DNA from: JAYZDF01 sp036337945
Lineage (GTDB): Bacteria > Myxococcota > Kuafuiibacteriia > Kuafuiibacteriales > Kuafuiibacteriaceae
Direction of reading: 5' to 3'
Assembly: GCA_036337945.1 (NCBI GenBank)
Contig: JAYZDF010000027.1
Location: forward strand, 1-12,631
DNA: 12,631 bases
Part shown: in pieces, positions 8,301-12,631 of the stretch
How positions within the stretch are numbered: position 1 is the first letter of the stretch
Layout: the number at the start of each line of letters is the position of its first letter
Made by a program: the position numbers and the translations under genes
The notes under the pieces: model-generated
Told to the model about the DNA's origin: nothing
The model's database searches: none
The model's input: only the letters and a program-made list of their open reading frames with translations

Positions 8301-8866
8301 GTACACCCACAGGCGCGTTAATTGGCCCAACCAGTGGCGAATTTGTTTGGGATGTTGACTTCAATCAAGCAGGTGTCCACGTCTTAGAATTTCAAGCACA
8401 CGATGGCCTACTACTCACGACCGCAACCGCCACCATCACTATCGAAGCGACCAACCGACCACCTGTATTACAGCAGCTTTCAAATGCCACCATTGCCGAA
8501 AAGGAAACACTTAAATTTTCTGTTCGAGGGACGGATCCAGACGGTGACGAGCTCACCTTCAAACTGGATGGCGTACCCGAAGGGGCCACCTTTTCCTCGG
8601 AAGGAGATTTTGCTTGGACACCAAGTTTAGACGCGCAAGGTACCTACACCCTCAAGGCCAGCGCGAGCGATGGAATAGAGACCGTTTCTCAAGATTTAAC
8701 GATTGTCGTTACCGACGCGGGGGATCCGCCGCGGGCAAAAACTGTGGAGCCTTCCTCTTGTAGTTGCCGAACCCAAAAAGCGAACTCGAGTCCGCTTTCA
8801 AGCCTAATCATAATCATCAGCGTACTCACCTTATTATCTCTGCGGTCATACAGAAAGGGTCGCTGA
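5375..8866 (+). CDS. Subtilisin-like (S8) serine protease with PA insert, Fn3-like domain, three Ig/cadherin-like repeats and MYXO-CTERM-like tail
   Basis: A 1163-residue exported protease. The N-terminus has a classic lipobox V-L-G-A-C (Cys21). Residues about 45-128 resemble an inhibitor I9 propeptide. The S8 triad is complete: Asp164 in VIDTGVDYHHPDL, His215 in GHGTHVAG, Ser523 in GTSMSSPHLAG, with oxyanion Asn305 in ASAGNE. A protease-associated (PA) domain is inserted at about 335-465, as in C5a-peptidase/lactocepin-type subtilases. An Fn3-type domain follows (about 590-708), then after a less clear region three Ig/cadherin-like (He_PIG-type) repeats at about 847-936, 937-1026 and 1027-1116; the last two carry DPDGD, a possible calcium site. 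The end shows Cys1129-Ser-Cys1131, a hydrophobic segment (about 1139-1156) and RSYRKGR, resembling a MYXO-CTERM signal. GAGG precedes the ATG by ten bases. It probably degrades proteins at the cell surface. Confidence 0.93.
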   Translation: MLLIVRCLLVTLSTVFVLGACQPAKETISSRAAGLTPETTVELTHLWMIQFKEPPTSRGGNEEIHQNERERFEATRSSLDLTINYDYRGIWNGYAVELNNQKDINQIEKLRFVQSVYPVELFERPSSRVLEGSHLASANQMSGVAYAHQTLGLLGTGIRIAVIDTGVDYHHPDLGGCFGPNCKVEFGYDFVGDNFNPRNGTRPQPDNDPDDPKGHGTHVAGIVGANGVIKGVAPEATLGAYKIFGVEGPTRSDITVAALERAFQDNAQVVNASLGSAFGWPTGPHAEAIDNLTAAGAMVVASAGNEDELGLHAVASVGAVDSALSIASFDNESLQLSTATTSNGLTVLHMPFWGEAVQRGRLTSGTYPVQRTDPRHGCDTLPANSAVGRVLIMRRGRCNYRAKAENAENAGAAALLIYNNRNGRIFSARIDGTPIIDMPVSFLSGQTGNAIANELTSGSTVTISFNEDVGLEPYFRASKISTFSSHGPTAALTLKPDIGAPGGRIYSTYPLEIGSYATLQGTSMSSPHLAGTVALLKEARPNSTPDEIRIRLQNSAQPQTPHPNRGADTFFEAVHLQGAGLADLALAIETPITLEPSRIAFGEFEPSVSSLQQTITISNGSTEAVDLSISHTPALTSSNAPALETVLEFAADVDIQPTQLAVPAGGTEQVVVTVTAPAGLLEKSVFGGYIRVLNVQSQDTLHVPYMGFKGDYQAVSPSIPTEQDYPWLLKRPSEEHQSMGASYTLEDDDEPVVRFYLEWPADQLMVQLEVDGEYYNSRIRLNADPTRPDDYSTYSFDGSVWRNEEEFEVPDGEYRARLALLKALGNESNANHWQYQALPNITFDRPNRAPEFPTFEDLDFSEGERIAIQFTATDINSDPLTYACLGVPDNAEFDRMTGELTWQTDYQDAGEYMLTVSVNDGTVSTTRRIVLIVRDVPQAPVFEPILNQTGKEGERLTFAVKATDPDGDNVYYSLTSTPTGALIGPTSGEFVWDVDFNQAGVHVLEFQAHDGLLLTTATATITIEATNRPPVLQQLSNATIAEKETLKFSVRGTDPDGDELTFKLDGVPEGATFSSEGDFAWTPSLDAQGTYTLKASASDGIETVSQDLTIVVTDAGDPPRAKTVEPSSCSCRTQKANSSPLSSLIIIISVLTLLSLRSYRKGR

Positions 8867-8879
8867 CGAACCAACGTAG

Positions 8880-10079
8880 CTAAGTATACAAAAGTGAAGC
8901 GCGACGTCTTTCGGCAAAGGCCTGTTCATTCGTTTTAAAAGTCTCAATGACATCTTGGGCGGATGCTCCAGCTTCGAGGGCTTCTCGCGGTTTTGTCGAG
9001 CCAAATAAAAGATCTATCGCAAGGCGGTCCGTAATGTATTCATATCTTTCTGTACGCCACTTAAAATCTTGCGGTGCAACTTTCAACGCACCAGCGATCA
9101 GCGCAACCGCCAAGTACACAGAACGGACAGGTTTACGGTCGTGCACATGAATTTGAAGTCCTCCACATCGAGATTGAGCGTGCTTTTGAAAGGTAGGCGT
9201 AAAGTAGGTTGGACGGAGTGCGACACCATCGAAACGATCAGTCGGTAAAGCGTGAATCCATTGGTTAGGATCTAAATACGGTGCACCTACCAGCTCAAAA
9301 GGACGAGTTGTGCCCCGACCTTCACTCAGCAAAGTGCCTTCGATAAGGCACATTCCGGGGTAAATCCATGCGGTGTCTACGGTCGGCATATTTGGCGAGG
9401 GTAATACCCAGGGCAGTCCAGTGGCGTCAAAATCCATGGATCGCTTCCAGCCGACCATCTCAGAAATCTCCAGATCCACGTCGATATTCAGCTCGAATTT
9501 CATCAATCTTGCGTATTCGCCCATCGTGAGACCGTGGCGCATAGGTAGGTCAAATGCGCCTACAAACGAGCGGTATTCAGATTCAACTGCGGGTCCCTCA
9601 ATGTCTTCCTCTTTACCCCCGATAGGGTTTGGTCGATCGAGAACAAGCACGCGAACGCCCGCCTCTGCCGCCGTTTGCATCGCAAAGACCATCGTCGCAG
9701 CAAAAGTATAATAACGAGCACCTACATCCTGCATATCAATTACTAAAACATCGAGTCCTGACAGCATCTCCACTGATGGCTTCAAAGAACTCTCTTCGTG
9801 ACCGTACAAAGAATAGACGCGCGCCTTCGTCAGTGGGTCCACCGCATCTTCAGCTTCCTCAACAACTTCCATGTCTTGGGCGTCTCCAAAGACGCCGTGT
9901 TCGGGGCCAAACAACTTCGTAATGTTCACCCCGCTGGCGTGCATGAGGGGTAGAATATGACGCAAGGAACCGTCCACAGAGGCCGGATGAGCGAGCAAGC
10001 CCACCTTGCAGTTCTTCAACGAGCGAAAATGTTCTTCCACGAGGCGGTCGAGTCCTGTCTGCACTTTCATACTTGTCAT
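8880..10079 (-). CDS. namZ: DUF1343/NamZ-family exo-beta-N-acetylmuramidase
   Basis: From the ATG at 10079 the protein has 399 residues, near the family's usual size, beginning MTSMKVQTGLDRL. Family landmarks are all present: VGLLAHPAS, LFGPEHGVFGD (holding the glutamate thought to be catalytic), VLVIDMQDVGARYYTF, VLDRPNPIGG, PMRHGLTMGEYARL, PSPNMPT, YPGMCLIEGTLLSEGRGTTRPFE. Known members (Bacillus subtilis NamZ, formerly YbbC; GH171) remove N-acetylmuramic acid from the non-reducing end of peptidoglycan fragments during wall recycling. No signal peptide or lipobox is seen, so this copy may act in the cytoplasm. The frame continues to a TTG at 10124 that has AGGTGA ten bases before it, so a start 15 residues longer is possible; I prefer the ATG because the conserved part begins just after it. 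No other recycling gene is adjacent. Its stop is 13 bp from the protease stop. Confidence 0.9.
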   Translation of the reverse strand: MTSMKVQTGLDRLVEEHFRSLKNCKVGLLAHPASVDGSLRHILPLMHASGVNITKLFGPEHGVFGDAQDMEVVEEAEDAVDPLTKARVYSLYGHEESSLKPSVEMLSGLDVLVIDMQDVGARYYTFAATMVFAMQTAAEAGVRVLVLDRPNPIGGKEEDIEGPAVESEYRSFVGAFDLPMRHGLTMGEYARLMKFELNIDVDLEISEMVGWKRSMDFDATGLPWVLPSPNMPTVDTAWIYPGMCLIEGTLLSEGRGTTRPFELVGAPYLDPNQWIHALPTDRFDGVALRPTYFTPTFQKHAQSRCGGLQIHVHDRKPVRSVYLAVALIAGALKVAPQDFKWRTERYEYITDRLAIDLLFGSTKPREALEAGASAQDVIETFKTNEQAFAERRRASLLYT

Positions 10080-10214
10080 GCCTATACCGTTATCCGGTGA
10101 TTGACGCCAGGCATCAGAAAACAAGAGAAATCTGTCACCTTAAACTCATGAATTTTAGGGCGAAAAAGTTCCTGGCTTGTTGACGAAACAGACACATCGA
10201 GCGAAGACCCGTCC

Positions 10215-11081
10215 ATGTCAAAGGTAGAGATTATTTCTGGGAAAGCCTTGGCCGAACGCCTTCGGCTATCCATAAAGGAACAAGTCGAAACGTTCAAGCA
10301 GACGGCAAAGACCACTCCTCATTTGGCTGTTGTTCTCGCGAGTGACGATCCTGCGAGTGCCACATACGTCAAATTTAAGGGACGGGCTGCGGACCAATGC
10401 GGAATTCGAAGCACTCAGCACACGATTCCTGCAAGCACGTCAGCAGAAGAACTCTTAACCCTAGTAAAACAGCTCAACGACGATGACGACGTAGACGGTA
10501 TTTTGGTTCAGCTGCCTCTGCCTTCTCAACATGATGAAAAGACCATTTTGCAGGCGATCTCACCCGCCAAAGATGTCGACGGTTTCCATCCTATGAACTC
10601 TGGTCTTCTTGCGCGCGGAGATGAAAGCGGTCTTATGCCCTGTACTCCATCCGGAATTATCAAGCTCATTGAATCTTGTGGGACAGAAATTTCTGGTAAA
10701 CGCGCAGTTGTACTTGGTCGAAGCTCAATTGTTGGCCGGCCCATTGCCGAAATGCTTCTCAACCGCAGCGCAACTGTAACCATCTGCCATTCGAGAACAA
10801 AGAATCTTCCAGAAGTTGTTCGCCAGAGCGACATTGTTGTGGCCGCAATCGGACGACCGAACTTCGTTCAGGGAAGCTGGCTCAAGCCGGGTGCCGTGGT
10901 GATCGACGTTGGAATTAATCGAGTCGAAAGCGGAAAGCTCGTAGGGGATGTGGCCTACCACGCGGCTGTAGAGGTTGCAGGTGCAATCACACCTGTACCC
11001 GGCGGCGTTGGCCCAATGACAATTGCCTGCCTGATGGAAAATACGCTTATTGCGGCAAAGAACAGAAGAGGAATCAAATGA
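10215..11081 (+). CDS. folD: Bifunctional methylene-THF dehydrogenase/methenyl-THF cyclohydrolase FolD
   Basis: A 288-residue cytoplasmic enzyme of normal FolD length. It oxidises 5,10-methylene-THF to 5,10-methenyl-THF with NADP+ and hydrolyses that to 10-formyl-THF. Visible signatures: YVKFK (Tyr51, Lys55, the catalytic YxxxK), DGILVQLPLP with Gln99, PAKDVDGFHPMN (Asp120 region), TPSGIIKLIE, the dinucleotide-binding VVLGRSSIVGRPIAEML, CHSRT, DVGINR and PVPGGVGPMT near the C-terminus. The ATG at 10215 is the first in frame with the conserved N-terminus; its ribosome binding site is weak. A TTGACG at 10180-10185 could be a -35 element, but no good -10 follows at the right distance. Its TGA overlaps the gcvT ATG (ATGA at 11078-11081), so the two are translationally coupled. 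Confidence 0.97.
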   Translation: MSKVEIISGKALAERLRLSIKEQVETFKQTAKTTPHLAVVLASDDPASATYVKFKGRAADQCGIRSTQHTIPASTSAEELLTLVKQLNDDDDVDGILVQLPLPSQHDEKTILQAISPAKDVDGFHPMNSGLLARGDESGLMPCTPSGIIKLIESCGTEISGKRAVVLGRSSIVGRPIAEMLLNRSATVTICHSRTKNLPEVVRQSDIVVAAIGRPNFVQGSWLKPGAVVIDVGINRVESGKLVGDVAYHAAVEVAGAITPVPGGVGPMTIACLMENTLIAAKNRRGIK

Positions 11082-12169
11082 CACTAAAAAGAACAGCACT
11101 CTACGAAAAACATAAGGAAGCAGGAGCCAAAATTGTTCCTTTTGCCGGCTACGAGATGCCGGTTCAATATTCCGGTGTCATTGATGAACACCAGACTGTG
11201 AGAAACAACGTTGGGCTATTCGATGTTTCCCACATGGGTGAAGTCGAATTCAAAGGCGAAAAAGCTTTAGAGGTCGCTAATCGCATCATTACGAACGATT
11301 TGAACAGAATAGAGGATGGGCAAGCCTGTTATACGGCGATGTGCCGTCCAGAGGGTGGAATTATCGATGATCTCGTAACCTACCGCATCAGCCCTCAGCA
11401 CATCCTGATTTGTGTCAACGCGTCCAATCGCGAAAAAGATTTTAATTGGATGAAGGAGCAAGCAAACGGAGAGTGTGAAGTCATCGACCGAAGCGATGAC
11501 TATGTTCAGATCGCTGTACAAGGTCCAAACGCGGTTGAACTTGTTGGACGACTCGCAGACCAAGATGTCACAAAAATCGGAACATATCGATTCGCGATTG
11601 GGAAAATAGAAGGCAAAGAAGCCATCATTTCAAGGACAGGGTACACGGGAGAAGATGGCTTCGAACTCTATGTCCCAAGTGAAGAAGGTCCCGCCATTTG
11701 GGATGCTTTGTTGGAAAAAGGAAAAGACCTCGGCGTCAAACCTGCCGGACTCGGTGCACGCGACTCCCTTCGCTTAGAAATGCGCTATGCGCTTTACGGA
11801 AATGATATTGATGAAACCACACATCCTTTAGAATCAGGACTCGGCTGGGTTGTAAAATTAGACAAAGAAAACTTTATCGGAAAAGAAGCGCTCACGAAGA
11901 TTAAAGCCGAAGGGAACACGCGGCGAATGGTTGGTTTCGAAATGATCGACCGCGGAATCGCACGCCATGATTACCCAGTGGTGAATGAAGCGGGCGAAGA
12001 AGTTGGGAAAGTCACCAGCGGCACCAAAGGGCCCAGCGTCGGAAAAGCGATTGGTATCGCGTACGTTCCTACCTCTCATGCGAAGGCAGGCTCTGAAATA
12101 CTCATCTCAATTCGCGGAAAAGCGGCCAAGGCACTCGTCGTAAAAACACCTTTTTACAAAAAAGGATAG
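11078..12169 (+). CDS. gcvT: Glycine cleavage system T protein (aminomethyltransferase)
   Basis: A 363-residue protein, the normal length of GcvT. It transfers the methylene group from aminomethyl-lipoyl H protein to THF, releasing ammonia and giving 5,10-methylene-THF, the substrate of the upstream FolD. Typical motifs: PFAGYEMPVQY, GLFDVSHMGE, PEGGIIDDLVTYR (Asp97/Asp98, the region of the catalytic aspartate), ICVNASNREKD, SRTGYTGEDGFELY, LGARDSLRLEMRYALYG, THPLESGLGWVVK, and a C-terminal barrel with SGTKGPSVGKAIGIAYV. The start ATG lies inside the folD stop, with AGAGGA six bases before it. The usual partners gcvH and gcvP are not adjacent: the next gene, 3 bp on, is a short-chain dehydrogenase. 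Confidence 0.97.
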   Translation: MTLKRTALYEKHKEAGAKIVPFAGYEMPVQYSGVIDEHQTVRNNVGLFDVSHMGEVEFKGEKALEVANRIITNDLNRIEDGQACYTAMCRPEGGIIDDLVTYRISPQHILICVNASNREKDFNWMKEQANGECEVIDRSDDYVQIAVQGPNAVELVGRLADQDVTKIGTYRFAIGKIEGKEAIISRTGYTGEDGFELYVPSEEGPAIWDALLEKGKDLGVKPAGLGARDSLRLEMRYALYGNDIDETTHPLESGLGWVVKLDKENFIGKEALTKIKAEGNTRRMVGFEMIDRGIARHDYPVVNEAGEEVGKVTSGTKGPSVGKAIGIAYVPTSHAKAGSEILISIRGKAAKALVVKTPFYKKG

Positions 12170-12172
12170 TTC

Positions 12173-12631
12173 GTGAAATTTGAAACAGCACTGGTTACCG
12201 GCGGTTCGACAGGTATCGGCGAAGCATTAGTCCGACAACTTGTCGCTGAAGGGTGTCGCGTTGTTTTTTGTGCGCGTCGTCAAGAGCGTATCGATGCTCT
12301 ATGTGAAGAGCTGGGAGAGCGCGCAATTGGCATACAAGCAGATGTATCGGATCCTCATCGGGCTGAAGCTTTGGTCAAAGAAGCGGAAGAAATGCTGGGA
12401 AGCCTAGATCTCATCATCGCGAACGCGGGGAGAGGTCGAGATGTTCCAGCCGACAGGATGACGGTCCGAGACATTACCGACGTTCTGCAGCTTAATGTCA
12501 TGGGTGCTACCGCCACCATTGCAGCTGGGATCGCCCCGATGATTCGCCAGCAAAAAGGTTACCTTGTCGGGATCAGCAGTATTGCTTCCAATCGGGGCCT
12601 CCCTACCACTGAAGCCTACTGCGCATCCAAA
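12173..12631 (+). CDS. Short-chain dehydrogenase/reductase (SDR), 3' truncated by window
   Basis: The GTG at 12173 begins 3 bp after the gcvT stop and has AAGGA six bases upstream; 153 codons are present before the edge. The translation begins MKFETALVTGGSTGIGEAL, the classical SDR Rossmann motif TGxxxGIG, followed by FCARR (Arg after the second strand suggests NADP(H) preference, an inference), ADVSD, the NAG motif (IIANAGRG), LNVMGATATI, the catalytic serine region GISSIAS and YCASK, the YxxxK catalytic pair, which falls exactly at the window end. About 90-110 residues are missing. The substrate cannot be predicted. It appears to be the third gene of the folD-gcvT operon. Confidence 0.93.
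   Translation, partial: MKFETALVTGGSTGIGEALVRQLVAEGCRVVFCARRQERIDALCEELGERAIGIQADVSDPHRAEALVKEAEEMLGSLDLIIANAGRGRDVPADRMTVRDITDVLQLNVMGATATIAAGIAPMIRQQKGYLVGISSIASNRGLPTTEAYCASK

Noticed and set aside
8255..8560. DNA-level tandem repeat (ACGGATCCxGACGGxGAC at 8261 and 8531)
   Set aside because: It is explained by the repeated DPDGD motif of adjacent Ig/cadherin-like domains, not by a mobile or regulatory repeat.

Overview
The window reads as a chromosomal stretch of a Gram-negative bacterium, most likely from the Myxococcota/Bradymonadota (former deltaproteobacterial) side. This placement is inferred from protein style only: three secreted lipoproteins with lipobox cysteines, an Asp/Ser/Ala-rich linker after one lipobox, and a large protease that ends in Cys-Ser-Cys, a hydrophobic helix and basic residues, like the MYXO-CTERM sorting signal. 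Base composition looks close to balanced, well below that of classical myxobacteria, so the exact lineage is open. No phage, insertion sequence, CRISPR array or tRNA is visible.

Layout. (1) 1-543 is the 3' end of a GMC-family flavin oxidoreductase. (2) 544-866 contains no convincing protein gene. It has a possible weak terminator, then a remarkably compact chain of hairpins (638-808) inside a long-range closing helix, followed by a textbook terminator with a 12-T tract (836-868). I read this as an independent, unidentified structured small RNA. (3) 867-1238 (minus) encodes a small exported protein with a GspG-like pseudopilin C-terminal motif. (4) The divergent gap 1239-1437 holds a nested 32-bp dyad (1336-1367). 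(5) 1438-2562 is a lipoprotein alpha/beta hydrolase. (6) 2563-5301 (minus) is a 912-residue lipoprotein with a six-hairpin glycosidase-like catalytic region, an Fn3-like segment and a possible carbohydrate-binding domain. (7) 5375-8866 is a subtilisin-like protease with a PA insert, an Fn3-like domain and three Ig/cadherin-like repeats. (8) 8880-10079 (minus) is a DUF1343/NamZ exo-muramidase. (9) 10215 to the right edge is a tight one-carbon operon: folD, gcvT (4-bp overlap) and a truncated short-chain dehydrogenase starting 3 bp after gcvT.

How the genes fit together. The middle of the window (1438-8866) encodes three predicted exported lipoproteins, an esterase-like hydrolase, a glycosidase and a protease, which suggests scavenging of polymers at the cell surface. 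NamZ would add peptidoglycan-fragment recycling, although its copy here lacks an export signal. The right end is housekeeping folate/glycine metabolism: GcvT makes 5,10-methylene-THF and FolD interconverts it with 10-formyl-THF. The most likely undescribed element is the structured RNA at about 638-868.
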